From positions 5,487,501 to 5,551,500 of the forward strand of contig NZ_CP049744.1 of assembly GCF_000760935.2 (NCBI RefSeq): a DNA stretch of 64,000 nucleotides, read 5' to 3'. Numbering within the stretch: the first letter of the stretch is position 1; every line of letters begins with the position of its first letter. A program made the translations under genes and the position numbers. This document shows, one piece after another, positions 9,186 through 18,974 of this stretch. The stretch comes from Rhodococcoides fascians A25f (GTDB lineage: Bacteria; Actinomycetota; Actinomycetes; Mycobacteriales; Mycobacteriaceae). The notes below the pieces were generated by a model. The model did not search any database. It had not been told where the DNA came from and saw only the letters and a list, made by a program, of their open reading frames with translations.

Positions 9186-10087
9186 GCGTAGTACCTCATG
9201 AACAGCTCCTCGAGAGTCGGAGCGGAGCTGACCAAGCTCTGCACTCCCGCATCGGCCAGGACGTGCATCACCGCAGCGAGGGCCTCGTTCTCCACTGTGC
9301 AGGTGACGGTAGTTCTGCCAGGCCCTGCGGAACGACCCGATGAATCCACATCGACCGCAGTGACTCCGGCGAGTGTTGCGAGGTCGTCCGGTACTCGATC
9401 GACGGTGGCGGTCACCGTCGTTCGGGTGAGATGCCGCATCGATGCCAGCGTGCCGGTATCCACCGTTCGACCGTCCTTGACGATGGTCACCGAGCTGCAC
9501 AGCGCATCGACCTCGGACAGGATGTGCGACGACAGCAGCACCGTGACTCCGCGTCGGGCAGCATCTTTCACACAGTCGGCAAAGTGCTGTTCCATCAGCG
9601 GATCGAGTCCTGATGTGGGTTCGTCGAGAATCAACAGCTCGACATTCGATGCCAGGGCCGAGATCAGTGCAACCTTCTGCCGATTGCCCTTGGAGTACGT
9701 TCGGCTGCGCTTGCCGGGGTCGAGAGCGAATCGTTCGAGCAGTTCGGCGCGGCGCGTGGCGTCGATGCCGCCGCGCATCCGTCCGAGCAGATCGATCACC
9801 TCACCGCCGGTCAGTGACGGCCACAGCGTCACATCGCCCGGGACGTAGGCCAGACGTCGGTGCAACGCCACGGTGTCGGCCCACGGGTCCGCGCCGAGCA
9901 GTCGCACGGTGCCGGACGTCGCCCGGACGAGCCCGAGCAGCACGCGAATCGTCGTGGATTTTCCTGCTCCGTTGGGACCGAGGAAGCCGTGCACCTCCCC
10001 GGTTTCGACGCGCAGGTCGAGTCCGTCGAGCGCCCGGACCGAACCGAACGTCTTCACCAATCCGTCGACTTCGATTGCCTCGGTCAT
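9182..10087 (-). CDS. ABC exporter ATPase (DrrA-like)
   Basis: 301 residues. Walker [10 protein letters not shown] is at 37-45, the signature region reads YSKGNRQKV at 132-140 (the variant usual in this exporter subfamily instead of LSGGQ), and Walker B/D-loop [12 protein letters not shown] follows at about 152-163. A C-terminal domain of about 80 residues follows the switch region, as in DrrA. It powers the permease encoded next. Both ends overlap neighbours by four bases (ATGA), so translation of the three-gene operon is coupled. Likely a self-protection or drug-efflux pump controlled by the first gene, a TetR repressor. Confidence 0.87.
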   Translation of the reverse strand: MTEAIEVDGLVKTFGSVRALDGLDLRVETGEVHGFLGPNGAGKSTTIRVLLGLVRATSGTVRLLGADPWADTVALHRRLAYVPGDVTLWPSLTGGEVIDLLGRMRGGIDATRRAELLERFALDPGKRSRTYSKGNRQKVALISALASNVELLILDEPTSGLDPLMEQHFADCVKDAARRGVTVLLSSHILSEVDALCSSVTIVKDGRTVDTGTLASMRHLTRTTVTATVDRVPDDLATLAGVTAVDVDSSGRSAGPGRTTVTCTVENEALAAVMHVLADAGVQSLVSSAPTLEELFMRYYA

Positions 10088-10698
10088 TTCTTGGCCTCCA
10101 GGTACGCGTCCAAAGCTTGTGAATCGGTGAACAGTCCGTCGGTGTAGAGCTCGAGAGCCGGGAGCATGACCTCGTCACCGAGCGCGGTCAGAGCCTCACG
10201 GAAGTCGACGTCGGGGCCGGCCATCTGCACGTACAGCAGCAGGCCGCCCACGTTCTGTCTGGTCATGAATCGGGCGCGTGCCGCGGGGTCTCGGCTGGGC
10301 GTGAACCGGCCGTCGCGGACACCGTCGTCGATGTAGCGGACGGCGTCGTCGACCATGTGCTCGAACAACTCTCGCGCCAGTGCGCCGCCCGCCGAGAAGC
10401 TGCGCACGATGTAGGCGACGAGCGGCACGTACTCGTCGATGCGAGCGAGCTGCTCCATCATCCCGGCGGGGCCGGCCGACGCAGTCTTAGATTCCCGGAT
10501 CACCCGCAGAACGTGCTCGTCACAGGCCGTTCGCAGACCCTCCTTGGATCCGAAATGGTGGTTGACGAGCCCAGGTGAGACGCCTGCCGCCGTGGCGATC
10601 GACCGCAACCCGGCGGTGAAGCCCTGTGCGCCGAAGACGTCGATCGCGGTATCGCGGATCCTCGCCCTGGTCGTGAGATCCTCGGTTGCTGTACGCAT
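10084..10698 (-). CDS. TetR-family repressor of the ABC export operon
   Basis: 204 residues. The N-terminal helix-turn-helix is seen in [15 protein letters not shown] followed by [17 protein letters not shown]; the C-terminal ligand-binding domain is divergent. The start ATG 10698 has no Shine-Dalgarno sequence but lies seven bases after a -10-like TAATGT, so it is probably leaderless. The first gene of the operon TetR-ATPase-permease; an imperfect palindrome overlaps its promoter, consistent with autoregulation and induction by the pump's substrate. It is divergent from the M13 peptidase gene, which may share the control region. Confidence 0.82.
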   Translation of the reverse strand: MRTATEDLTTRARIRDTAIDVFGAQGFTAGLRSIATAAGVSPGLVNHHFGSKEGLRTACDEHVLRVIRESKTASAGPAGMMEQLARIDEYVPLVAYIVRSFSAGGALARELFEHMVDDAVRYIDDGVRDGRFTPSRDPAARARFMTRQNVGGLLLYVQMAGPDVDFREALTALGDEVMLPALELYTDGLFTDSQALDAYLEAKK

Positions 10699-10705
10699 GT
10701 ACAAC

Positions 10706-10724
10706 ACATTAAACACCCGTTCAA
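10706..10724 (-). promoter_or_regulatory. Putative leaderless promoter and TetR operator
   Basis: On the minus strand TAATGT (10711-10706) is a -10-like box seven bases before the TetR ATG. It overlaps an imperfect 16-bp palindrome TTGAACGGGTGTTTAA (10724-10709), in which five of eight base pairs match. A repressor bound here would block its own promoter. Confidence 0.4.
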
Positions 10725-10752
10725 TCAAGCGCAAGAGTGTAAAGATGGACGC

Positions 10753-12711
10753 ATGACTTCAGTAGTGAACTCGGGCATTGATCTCAGCTACCAGGACGAG
10801 AACACACGGGCGCAGGACGACCTCTTCGTGCATGTCAACGGCAAATGGCTGGAGGATTACGACATCCCGGCCGACCGTGCGGTCGACGGGGCCTTCCGAA
10901 CGTTGTACGACCGCGCCGAGGTGGACGTGCAGACCATCATCGAGGAGTCCGCCGCCGCGAATCCCCCCGTGGGCAGCGACGCGCAGAAGATCGGCGACCT
11001 GTTCTCGAGCTTCATGGACGCCGATCGTGCCGAGCAGCTCGGCGTCACCCCCATCGCCGACGAGCTCACCGCCATCGCCGACGCGGCCGACCTGGTCACG
11101 CTCGCAGGCGTTCTCGGCTCACTGCAACGCACCGGCGTGGGCGGCGGTATCGGCCAGTACGTCGACACCGACGCCAAGCAGTCCGATCGCTACCTCGTGC
11201 ATTTCAGCCAGTCCGGTATCGGTCTGCCCGACGAGTCGTACTACCGCCAGGACGAATACGCGGAGATTCGCACGAGCTACATCGCGCACATCTCGAAGAT
11301 GTTCGCGCTCAGCGGTATCGAGTACGACGCACAGACGGTGTTCGACCTCGAGCAGAAAATCGCGGCAGGCCACTGGGATGTTGTCGCCAGGCGTGATGCC
11401 GAGAAGAGCTACAACCTCGTTCGATTCGATACCCTCGTCAAGAACGAGCCCGGATTCAATTGGGCTGCATGGATTTCCGGCCTCGGAGCCACGACCGAGC
11501 AGTTCGCCGAGATCGTCGTGCGGCAGCCGTCGTTCCTCAGCACCTTTGTTGCACTGTGGGCCTCCGAGGACATCGAAGCCTGGAAGGCGTGGCTCGCCTG
11601 GCGCGTCGTACATTCGCGCGCGCCCTTCCTGACGAGCGCGATCGTCGACGAGAACTTCGCGTTCTACGGAACGACGTTGACCGGCACCGAGGAGAACCGG
11701 GAGCGCTGGAAGCGTGGAGTCTCCCTGGTGCAGGACGTTCTCGGCGAGGCCGTCGGCAAGCTGTACGTCGAGCGCCACTTCCCCGCCGACTCCAAGGCGC
11801 GGATGCAGGTGCTGGTCGAGAACCTCACCGAGGCGTACCGCCGCAACATCTCCGAACTCGAATGGATGAGTCCGGAGACGCGTCGAAAGGCTCTGGACAA
11901 GCTGGACAAGTTCACCCCCAAGATCGGCTACCCCGATCGCTGGCGCGACTACTCGGGCGTGCAGATCAGCGCCGACGACCTACTCGGTAACTACCGCCGC
12001 GGCTACACCGCCGACCACCAGCGCGACCTCGACAAGCTCGGCGGTCCGGTCGACCGAGACGAGTGGTTCATGACGCCGCAGACCGTCAATGCCTACTACA
12101 ACCCCGGCATGAACGAAATCGTCTTTCCCGCAGCCATTCTGCAACCACCGTTCTTCGACCCGGAGGCAGACGACGCGGCCAACTACGGCGGCATCGGCGC
12201 GGTGATCGGCCACGAGATCGGCCACGGATTCGACGACCAGGGTGCCAAGTACGACGGCGACGGCAACATGGTCGATTGGTGGACCGACAGCGACCGCACC
12301 GAGTTCGGCAAGCGCACGACGGCCCTGATCGAGCAGTACAACGAGTTCGAACCCGCGGCGCTGCCAGGGCACAAGGTCAACGGCGAATTCACCATCGGTG
12401 AGAACATCGGCGATCTGGGCGGCCTGTCCATCGCGGTCGCCGCCTACGAGATCTCGCTCGAGGGCAAGGAAGCGCCGGTGCTCGACGGCCTGACCGGGTT
12501 GCAGCGCGTGTTCTTCGGCTGGTCGCAGGTATGGCGCACCAAGGCACGAGACGCCGAGGCGATCCGTCGTCTCGCCGTCGATCCGCACTCGCCGCCGGAG
12601 TTCCGCTGCAACGGCGTCGTCCGCAATCTGGACAGTTTTCACCAAGCATTCGACGTACAGCCCGGAGATGCGTTGTACTTGGAGCCGGATGAGCGCGTCA
12701 AGATCTGGTAG
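10753..12711 (+). CDS. M13-family zinc metallopeptidase (neprilysin/PepO-like)
   Basis: 652 residues, the full family length. The zinc site HEIGH is at 487-491 with the third ligand Glu 550 in ENIGDLGG, the substrate-binding NAYYN is at 446-450, and the protein ends in the usual aromatic motif (VKIW). There is no signal peptide or transmembrane anchor, so unlike animal neprilysin it should act on short peptides in the cytoplasm or be released by a non-Sec route. Mycobacterial homologues (Zmp1) are related. Start ATG 10753. It is followed after 30 bp by a P450 gene on the same strand, but no functional link is evident. Confidence 0.92.
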   Translation: MTSVVNSGIDLSYQDENTRAQDDLFVHVNGKWLEDYDIPADRAVDGAFRTLYDRAEVDVQTIIEESAAANPPVGSDAQKIGDLFSSFMDADRAEQLGVTPIADELTAIADAADLVTLAGVLGSLQRTGVGGGIGQYVDTDAKQSDRYLVHFSQSGIGLPDESYYRQDEYAEIRTSYIAHISKMFALSGIEYDAQTVFDLEQKIAAGHWDVVARRDAEKSYNLVRFDTLVKNEPGFNWAAWISGLGATTEQFAEIVVRQPSFLSTFVALWASEDIEAWKAWLAWRVVHSRAPFLTSAIVDENFAFYGTTLTGTEENRERWKRGVSLVQDVLGEAVGKLYVERHFPADSKARMQVLVENLTEAYRRNISELEWMSPETRRKALDKLDKFTPKIGYPDRWRDYSGVQISADDLLGNYRRGYTADHQRDLDKLGGPVDRDEWFMTPQTVNAYYNPGMNEIVFPAAILQPPFFDPEADDAANYGGIGAVIGHEIGHGFDDQGAKYDGDGNMVDWWTDSDRTEFGKRTTALIEQYNEFEPAALPGHKVNGEFTIGENIGDLGGLSIAVAAYEISLEGKEAPVLDGLTGLQRVFFGWSQVWRTKARDAEAIRRLAVDPHSPPEFRCNGVVRNLDSFHQAFDVQPGDALYLEPDERVKIW

Positions 12712-12741
12712 TACCGGGTAGGACAAGGGGAGGGTGTTCGG

Positions 12742-14052
12742 ATGAGGGAATTCGTACGATGGCTTGCAGCACACGGGGTCATTCGCTTCGCGGCCAGACG
12801 AGCAGCGGCAGCGGGTGACCCGCAAGCCATGCTGGTGGCCGATCCCGCGACGCGGGCGAATCCCACGCCGGTCTACGAAAAGCTGCGTGGCACGGCTCCG
12901 CTGGTGAAGACCCGCATCTCGAACATCACCGTGCACCATCGGGTGGCCTTCGACCTGCTGCGCTCCGACGATTTTCGAGTCACCCGGCTGGGCGGCACCT
13001 TGCCCGCACCGCTGCAGTGGATCGAACGACACACCAGATCCGGTGCCCTGCACCCGATTCTGCCGCCGTCTCTCCTCTCGGTCGAACCGCCCGATCACAC
13101 CCGGTACCGCAAACTGGTGTCCTCGGTGTTCACCGCTCGGGCCGTCGCGCAGATGCGCGATCAGGTGCAGGAGACCGCCGACGCGTTGCTCGACGAGCTC
13201 TCCGACGGTTCTCCGGTGGTCGACATCGTCGATCGCTACTGCGCCCGCTTGCCGGTCGCGGTGATCGGGCGGATCCTCGGCGTTCCGGTGGAAGACAACC
13301 AGCGGGTTCTCGAGTTCGGTGAGATGGCCGCACCGAGTCTCGACATCGGCTTGTCCTGGGACCAGTTCAAGCAGGTCGAGCGTGGGCTGATCGGGTTCGA
13401 CGCCTGGCTCTCCCAACACATCGCCGAGCTGCGCCGCACTCCCGGTGACGATCTGATGAGCCAGCTGATCGCCGCGAAGGACGAAGGCGTCGGCCTCAAC
13501 GACGAAGAGCTCAGAGCCACCGCAGGATTGGTGCTGGCGGCAGGATTCGAGACGACCGTCAACCTGCTCGGCAGCGGAATCCGGTTGCTGCTCGATCACC
13601 CCGATCAGCTCGCTGTGCTGCAGCAGGATCCGTCGCATTGGCCCACTGCCATCGACGAGATGCTGCGGATGGAATCTCCTGTTCAGCTGACCGCACGGGC
13701 CGCCAAACACGACGTCGTGGTGGAGGGCGTGCCGATCAGCGAAGGATCACTGGTGATCCTCGTACTCGCCGGTGCCAACCGAGACCCGCTGGTGTTCGAG
13801 GATCCGAACAGATTCGACGTCACCCGCGCCAACGCAGGCAAGCACCTGTCGTTCTCGGGCGGACGCCACTACTGCCTGGGCGCAGCACTGGCCAAGGCCG
13901 AGTCGGAGGTTGGCCTGAAAGCGCTGTTCGACAGGTTCCCCCACCTGCGCTCTGCAGGCGAGGGAACCCGCCGCAACACCCGCGTCCTACACGGATGGGC
14001 CACCCTGCCGATCGATCTCGGTGAGCCGGCTACGACAACCGCAGGCCGGTAG
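12742..14052 (+). CDS. Cytochrome P450
   Basis: 436 residues. The heme-binding loop FSGGRHYCLGAALAK puts the axial cysteine at residue 378, the I-helix oxygen-activation motif AGFETT is at 267-272, and the K-helix ExxR (EMLR) is at 306-309. These mark a soluble class I bacterial monooxygenase that needs a ferredoxin and reductase, none of which is adjacent. The ATG 12742 follows GGGGAGGG at a good distance. The tail overlaps the convergent sugar-ABC ATPase gene by 23 bp. Substrate cannot be told; the family in this group includes sterol, fatty acid and terpene hydroxylases. Confidence 0.9.
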   Translation: MREFVRWLAAHGVIRFAARRAAAAGDPQAMLVADPATRANPTPVYEKLRGTAPLVKTRISNITVHHRVAFDLLRSDDFRVTRLGGTLPAPLQWIERHTRSGALHPILPPSLLSVEPPDHTRYRKLVSSVFTARAVAQMRDQVQETADALLDELSDGSPVVDIVDRYCARLPVAVIGRILGVPVEDNQRVLEFGEMAAPSLDIGLSWDQFKQVERGLIGFDAWLSQHIAELRRTPGDDLMSQLIAAKDEGVGLNDEELRATAGLVLAAGFETTVNLLGSGIRLLLDHPDQLAVLQQDPSHWPTAIDEMLRMESPVQLTARAAKHDVVVEGVPISEGSLVILVLAGANRDPLVFEDPNRFDVTRANAGKHLSFSGGRHYCLGAALAKAESEVGLKALFDRFPHLRSAGEGTRRNTRVLHGWATLPIDLGEPATTTAGR

Positions 14053-15109
14053 CGGAGTCGAAGAAGAACAACTCGTCGAGCTTGGGCACCAGTCGAACGG
14101 TTTCGGCCAGTGCGATGGACAGCTTGCGGTCGACCCGAACCGAGATGCGCCCGGACGGCGTCGTCCACCCACCGTCGAGGCTGGGTGCGGATGCGTACAC
14201 GAACGACTCCGCACCCAGTTCCTCGATCAGCTCGACGGTCAGCTGCAAACCGGTGCCGTCGCCCATCAGATCCCACGATTCCGGACGAATTCCGACCACC
14301 ACGCGCTCACGTGCCGACGACGGGACCGGGATGCGCAGTTCGCCGAGTACGGCGACGCCGTCGTGCACAGGGGCGTCGACGAGGTTCATGCCGGGTGACC
14401 CGATGAATCCCGCGACGAACGTGTTGACGGGGTTGTCGTACAGCTCCCGCGGAGCAGCGATCTGCTGTAATTTGCCATCGAGCAGTACCGCGACCCGGTC
14501 ACCCATCGTCATGGCCTCGACCTGATCGTGGGTGACGTACACCGTGGTGGTGCCCAATCGTCGCTGTAGACCGGCGATCTGAGCCCTGGTCGACACTCGC
14601 AGCTTGGCGTCGAGGTTGGACAGCGGCTCGTCCATGCAGAACACCTTGGGTTGACGCACGATGGCGCGTCCCATCGCTACACGCTGACGCTGACCACCGG
14701 AAAGCTTGCCGGGTTTGCGACCGAGCAGCGGCTCGAGCTCGAGCATCTTCGCCGCGTCGAGCACCCGTGCTGCGGTGTCCGCCTTGCTCATTCCGGCGTT
14801 ACGCAGCGCGAAGCCCATGTTGTCCCCGACGGTCATGTTGGGGTAGAGCGCGTAGTTCTGGAACACCATCGCGACGTCCCTGGCCCGCGGTGCCAACGAG
14901 GTGACGTCCACTCCGCCGATGTCGATGTGACCGCTCTCGACGGATTCGAGGCCGGCGAGCATGCGCAGACTCGTCGACTTTCCACAGCCCGAAGGCCCGA
15001 CCAGGACGATGAATTCACCGTCCGCGATGTCGAGTTCCAGGCTGTCCACAGCGAGCGAATCGGCTCCCGGGTACCGGTGCGAGACACCGGCGTAGTGAAC
15101 GGCGGCCAT
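14030..15109 (-). CDS. Sugar ABC importer ATPase (UgpC/MsmK-like)
   Basis: 359 residues: nucleotide-binding domain with Walker A GPSGCGKST (38-46), signature LSGGQ (136-140) and Walker B ending CMDEPLSNLD (158-167), then a C-terminal TOBE/MalK-type regulatory region. It drives import by the two permeases and binding protein encoded upstream in the same operon. The start ATG 15109 overlaps the binding protein's stop by one base (TAATG). It is the last gene of the operon and overlaps the P450 gene tail-to-tail. The exact sugar (glycerol-3-phosphate, maltose-like or trehalose-like) is not readable from the sequence. Confidence 0.88.
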   Translation of the reverse strand: MAAVHYAGVSHRYPGADSLAVDSLELDIADGEFIVLVGPSGCGKSTSLRMLAGLESVESGHIDIGGVDVTSLAPRARDVAMVFQNYALYPNMTVGDNMGFALRNAGMSKADTAARVLDAAKMLELEPLLGRKPGKLSGGQRQRVAMGRAIVRQPKVFCMDEPLSNLDAKLRVSTRAQIAGLQRRLGTTTVYVTHDQVEAMTMGDRVAVLLDGKLQQIAAPRELYDNPVNTFVAGFIGSPGMNLVDAPVHDGVAVLGELRIPVPSSARERVVVGIRPESWDLMGDGTGLQLTVELIEELGAESFVYASAPSLDGGWTTPSGRISVRVDRKLSIALAETVRLVPKLDELFFFDSATGLRLS

Positions 15110-16434
15110 TACTTCGGCAGCTTCGGAGTGATCTGGCGGTCGATGATCTGCTGCAGCTGCTCCGAGATGGACGCGAATGTCGTTGCCACATCGGCGTTCT
15201 GCAGTGCGATCTGCTCGAGTCCGCTACCGATGATCTTGTCGCCGCCGGGTACGAACACCCGGGCAGCGTCCTGGGAGCGGGTGCGCGCCAACTGGTCGAC
15301 GGCCGTCTTCGCGTTGGGGTTGGCCTCGAGGAATGCAATCTCCGACGGGTCCTGCTGCGCCGACTTGCGGACCGGCATGTACCCGGTGTTCTGCGAGAAG
15401 TAGGCGGTGTTGGCACCGTTGGTGACGAAGTCGATGAACTTGAGTGCGTTCACCTTTCGCTCGTCCGAGATCTTCGCGGGGACGGCCAGGCCGGCACCAC
15501 CGGTGGGGCAGCCCGGTGTGCCCTCGGTGGCCGGCAGGAACGCGGTGCCGAACTCGAAGGCTGCACCGGCCTTGATCGTGGAGAGGTCACCGGTGGAGGC
15601 GATCGTGGAGGCGAGGATGCCCGCGGCGAAGTCGTTGGCGATGTCGTTGGACACCGCCGCGTACTTCTTGGTGTGGATCATGTCCTGCAGGAACTTCCCT
15701 GCCGCAATGGTATTCGGGTCGTCGAACTTCAGCTCGAACTGATCGGAGTACGACCCGCCGAACGTCCAGATCGGTCCCTCGAACGTCCATCCGAGGTAGT
15801 CGACGGCATTACCCCAGCCGTGGGCGAGCTTGCCGTCTCCGACGACGGCCTGGATGCGCGGGCCCCACTCGTCGAATTCCTGCCAGGTGGCCGGTCCGCG
15901 ATCGGGCAGTCCGGCCTGCTGCCAGACGGCCTTGTTGTAGTAGAACAGCGGCGTCGAGCGCGCATACGGCAGAGCCCAGTGGCTACCGTTCCAGTTGTAA
16001 TCGGCAAGAAGCGAATCCACGTAATCGGACTGATCGACGCCTGCTGCGGAGAAGTGCTTGTCGAGGGGCTCGATCGCACCGGTGAGTGCGTAGTTGAACC
16101 ACCAGACATCCGAAAGCACGACGACGTCGGGCACATCGTCGCCCGAGAGTGCCGCGTTGAACTTCTGCGACACCTCCTCGTAGTTCTTGCCGCCGTCGAT
16201 GAGATTCACCGTCAGGCCCGGGTTCTGAGCCTGGAACCGCGAGATCAGCTCCTTCTCGAATTCCTGGGACTTGCCCGGGTGGTTCGACCAGAAGTTGATG
16301 GTGTTCGCATCGCCTTCGACACCGCCGCCGCCGGACGAGCCCGACCCGGGGCCGCTACACGCCGCGAGGGCTGCGGCGGCCGCAGCCGCACCGGTGAGCG
16401 TGAGGAAGCCACGCCGATTGATGATGTGTGCCAT
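15109..16434 (-). CDS. Sugar-binding lipoprotein of ABC importer
   Basis: 441 residues, an extracellular solute-binding protein of family 1 (UgpB/MalE-like). The N-terminus carries a twin-arginine motif (NRRGFL, about 6-11), an Ala-rich hydrophobic core and a lipobox ALAAC with the acylated Cys at 26, so it is probably exported folded by Tat and anchored to the outer face of the membrane. The mature part begins with a Gly/Ser-rich linker, then NTINFWSNHPG. Start ATG 16434 follows AGGAG. Here the binding protein lies after both permeases instead of first, an unusual order for such operons. Confidence 0.88.
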   Translation of the reverse strand: MAHIINRRGFLTLTGAAAAAAALAACSGPGSGSSGGGGVEGDANTINFWSNHPGKSQEFEKELISRFQAQNPGLTVNLIDGGKNYEEVSQKFNAALSGDDVPDVVVLSDVWWFNYALTGAIEPLDKHFSAAGVDQSDYVDSLLADYNWNGSHWALPYARSTPLFYYNKAVWQQAGLPDRGPATWQEFDEWGPRIQAVVGDGKLAHGWGNAVDYLGWTFEGPIWTFGGSYSDQFELKFDDPNTIAAGKFLQDMIHTKKYAAVSNDIANDFAAGILASTIASTGDLSTIKAGAAFEFGTAFLPATEGTPGCPTGGAGLAVPAKISDERKVNALKFIDFVTNGANTAYFSQNTGYMPVRKSAQQDPSEIAFLEANPNAKTAVDQLARTRSQDAARVFVPGGDKIIGSGLEQIALQNADVATTFASISEQLQQIIDRQITPKLPK

Positions 16435-16462
16435 GGTGTTCGACTCCTGATAGTGAGGTGAA

Positions 16463-17353
16463 TCAGCCCTTGACCGCACCGGAGGTGAGGCCCTTGATCA
16501 TGTGGCGCTGCAGAACGAGGAAGACGAGAAGAATCGGCAGAATGGTCAGCACCGTCGCAGCCATCACCGCTCCCCAGTTGGTGTAGCCCTCGCTGTTCTG
16601 CAGCAGTGTCAAGCCGACCGGGAGCGGCGCGACCGACGAGTCGTCCGACATCAGGAACGGCCAGAGATATTCGTTCCATTCGGTGACGATCGTGATGATG
16701 GCGAAGGCCACCATCGTCGGACCCGACAGCGGCAGGATCACGCGGAACATCAGCCGCACCGGCCCGGCACCGTCCATGCGCGCGGCCTCGATGATCTCCG
16801 GCGGCAACGACAGGAAGTGGTTGCGCATCAGGAAGGTACCGAAGGCAACACCGGCCAGCGGAATGATGATGCCCTGGAACGAGTTACGCCAGCCCAACTC
16901 GGAGATGAGCGAGTAGTTGGAGATGACGGTGATCTGATTGGGCACCATCAGTGCGGCGATGATGACGAGAAAGACGATGTTCTTGCCCGGGAAACGCAGG
17001 AACACCAGACCGTAGGCGCTGAGTACCCCGAGGACGAACTTGATGGACGACACGGCCGTGGTGATGATGATGGAGTTGCGCAGGTAGGTGAAGAACGGCA
17101 CCTCCGTCGTCGCCTCGTCGTAGTTCTGCGGATGAAAGACGCTGGGCCACCACGTGACCGGTTGCACGTAGATATCCGGGCGGTCCTTGAACGAGGTGAT
17201 CAGGATCCAGAACAGCGGCAGCCCGATCATCAGCAGGACCGCGACCATGGCTGCGTAACCGAGGATGTTCGCGCTTCGGCGCGTGCGCTGCGGGTCGCGG
17301 CTGTGTGAAACCTTCTCCGGCACTGCTGCATCGGGTTTGCTCACCAAAGTCAT
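16463..17353 (-). CDS. Sugar ABC importer permease 2 (MalG-like)
   Basis: 296 residues with six transmembrane helices and the cytoplasmic EAA loop (EIIEAARMDGAGPVRLMFRV) that docks to the ATPase, typical of MalG/UgpE permeases. Start ATG 17353 overlaps the stop of permease 1 by four bases. The N-terminal 35 residues are hydrophilic and basic. It ends in VKG, common in this family. It forms the channel with the product of 17350-18282. Confidence 0.88.
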   Translation of the reverse strand: MTLVSKPDAAVPEKVSHSRDPQRTRRSANILGYAAMVAVLLMIGLPLFWILITSFKDRPDIYVQPVTWWPSVFHPQNYDEATTEVPFFTYLRNSIIITTAVSSIKFVLGVLSAYGLVFLRFPGKNIVFLVIIAALMVPNQITVISNYSLISELGWRNSFQGIIIPLAGVAFGTFLMRNHFLSLPPEIIEAARMDGAGPVRLMFRVILPLSGPTMVAFAIITIVTEWNEYLWPFLMSDDSSVAPLPVGLTLLQNSEGYTNWGAVMAATVLTILPILLVFLVLQRHMIKGLTSGAVKG

Positions 17354-18282
17354 CGCTGATCGTCCCGATCCATGATTCGTACCTGCACGAGGGTGACGAT
17401 CAACAGCACGAGGAACAGGATCGTCGCGACGGTGGCACCGTACCCGGCTCGGAAGTTGCGGAACGTTTCCTCGTAGACCTGATAGACCATCGTGGTGGTT
17501 CCGGTGGCCAGTGGACCACCGCGCGTCATGACGTTGATGATGTCGAAAACCTGAAGTGAGTTGAGCAGCACCGTGATCGACAGGAAGAACGTCGTCGGAC
17601 GTAGTTGCGGTAGAAGCACTTTGCGGAACGTGGTCCAGCGACTCGCCTGATCGATCTCGGCTGCTTCCATCAGTTCCTTGCGCACACCCTGCAGAGCCGC
17701 GAGGTAGATGACGAAGGTGTAGCCCAGGTTCTTCCACAGGTACGTCACGGTGATCATGACCATCGCCCACTTGGGGTCCTGATAGAAATCCGGGACCGCA
17801 CCGAGGCCGAAGCGTCGCATCAGGTCCTGCACCAAGCCGAAGTTGGGGTCGAAGACGAACTGGAACGCGATGCCGATCGCTGCGCCGGAGATGACGTACG
17901 GGGCGAACACGGCGGAGCGAACGAAGTTGCGGCCCCTCAGCTTTCGATCGAGCAGCAGCGCGAGCACCAGACCGAGCACCAACGAGCCGACGACGGCCGC
18001 GACCGTGAACACGACGGTGTTGCCGACGATCTGCCAGGTGTCGTCGCGGGAGGCCCACTCGCGGTAGTTGTCGAAGCCGACGAACGTGGACGTGGGTGAG
18101 GACAGGTTCCAGTCGAAGAACGAGAACTGGAAGTTCTCCACCAGCGGCCGATAGGTGAACACCGCCAGCAGAGCCAGGTTGGGGCCCACGAGAATCAGGA
18201 ACAGTGCGTAATCGGTCCACGGACGCGAGAAAGCGCTCTTGTTGCGTGCCGTGGGCAGCACTCGTTCGGTTGTTGCACTCAC
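17350..18282 (-). CDS. Sugar ABC importer permease 1 (MalF/UgpA-like)
   Basis: About 310 residues with six transmembrane helices and an EAA loop (ELMEAAEIDQASRWTTFRKV). The first gene of the operon permease 1 - permease 2 - binding protein - ATPase. I place the start at GTG 18282, which gives the short hydrophilic N-terminus usual for these proteins; no clear ribosome-binding site is visible and the frame is open upstream, so the start is the least certain in the operon. A perfect 13-bp palindrome lies just upstream of this GTG and may be the operator. Confidence 0.85.
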   Translation of the reverse strand: MSATTERVLPTARNKSAFSRPWTDYALFLILVGPNLALLAVFTYRPLVENFQFSFFDWNLSSPTSTFVGFDNYREWASRDDTWQIVGNTVVFTVAAVVGSLVLGLVLALLLDRKLRGRNFVRSAVFAPYVISGAAIGIAFQFVFDPNFGLVQDLMRRFGLGAVPDFYQDPKWAMVMITVTYLWKNLGYTFVIYLAALQGVRKELMEAAEIDQASRWTTFRKVLLPQLRPTTFFLSITVLLNSLQVFDIINVMTRGGPLATGTTTMVYQVYEETFRNFRAGYGATVATILFLVLLIVTLVQVRIMDRDDQR

Positions 18283-18285
18283 CGC

Positions 18286-18298
18286 GAGCACTGTGCTC
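18286..18298. promoter_or_regulatory. Palindrome at the start of the sugar ABC operon, possible operator
   Basis: GAGCACTGTGCTC is a perfect 13-bp palindrome three bases upstream of the GTG of permease 1. Short perfect palindromes in this position often bind LacI- or GntR-type sugar repressors, but no regulator gene is nearby. Inference only. Confidence 0.35.
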
Positions 18299-18419
18299 AG
18301 TCCCGACCAACGAACGGTGAACTGAGCCCCAACGCTCACCGTCGCGCAGACCAAATGCTGCGTGGTGGTGCAGTAACGTGCCCAGCGAGTGTCGTTGGTT
18401 CTGAACATGAAGGGAGAAG

Positions 18420-18902
18420 ATGGTGGGCTCGTTCGACGTAGGACTTGCCGATGAGCGGACGCAGCTCGATGCGTTCGTCGAGGAGTACCGCAGCGATCTC
18501 GGGGTAGTTCTCGATGGTCTGACCGAAGAGCAGGCCTGCCGCCGTTTGGTGCCGTCCGCAACGACGTTGCTCGGGTTGGTCAAACACGTCACGTGGATGC
18601 AGCGGGTGTGGTTCGAGGAATGTATCGGCGGAACGTCGCGTCTGGAACTCGGTTTGGTACAGAGCCCGGAGGAGTCCTTTCGCCTCGACTCCGCAGACAC
18701 CGTGTCCACTGTGATGGAGAGCTACCGGGTTGCGTGCGAAAGTGCCCGGGCCGCAGTAGAAGACTGTTCTCTCGATGCGGTCGTCACCGGCCACCGTGCC
18801 GGTCCGCGTACGGTCCGGTGGGTCTACTTACAGGTTCTTCGCGAGCTCGCTCACCACTGCGGCCACGCCGACATTCTTCGGGAGCAAGTGTTGATCAGTT
18901 GA
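18420..18902 (+). CDS. DinB-like (DUF664) protein
   Basis: 160 residues matching the DUF664/mini-circle branch of the DinB superfamily: four-helix bundle with a His near KHVTWMQRVWFEE and the C-terminal pair RELAHHCGHADILRE, which supply the metal-binding histidines. Related proteins are metal-dependent thiol transferases or hydrolases using mycothiol or bacillithiol; the substrate here is unknown. Start ATG 18420 follows AAGGGAGA. It is divergent from the sugar ABC operon and convergent with the L,D-transpeptidase gene. Confidence 0.8.
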   Translation: MVGSFDVGLADERTQLDAFVEEYRSDLGVVLDGLTEEQACRRLVPSATTLLGLVKHVTWMQRVWFEECIGGTSRLELGLVQSPEESFRLDSADTVSTVMESYRVACESARAAVEDCSLDAVVTGHRAGPRTVRWVYLQVLRELAHHCGHADILREQVLIS

Positions 18903-18974
18903 TGTGAGGACGGGAGTCCGCGGCTGTCGAGGATCGGCTGGTCGAACCGAGTCGGAGAGGCCAACCTATGTGAG

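Noticed and set aside
11980..13710. Long minus-strand open frame (576 codons) opposite the M13 peptidase and P450 genes
   Set aside because: It is antisense to two well-supported genes, has no recognisable domain, and high GC makes long shadow frames common.
16463..18709. A single minus-strand open frame of 748 codons across both permease genes
   Set aside because: Only its last 296 codons make a protein (permease 2); the rest is another frame of permease 1, whose own helices and EAA loop are clear.
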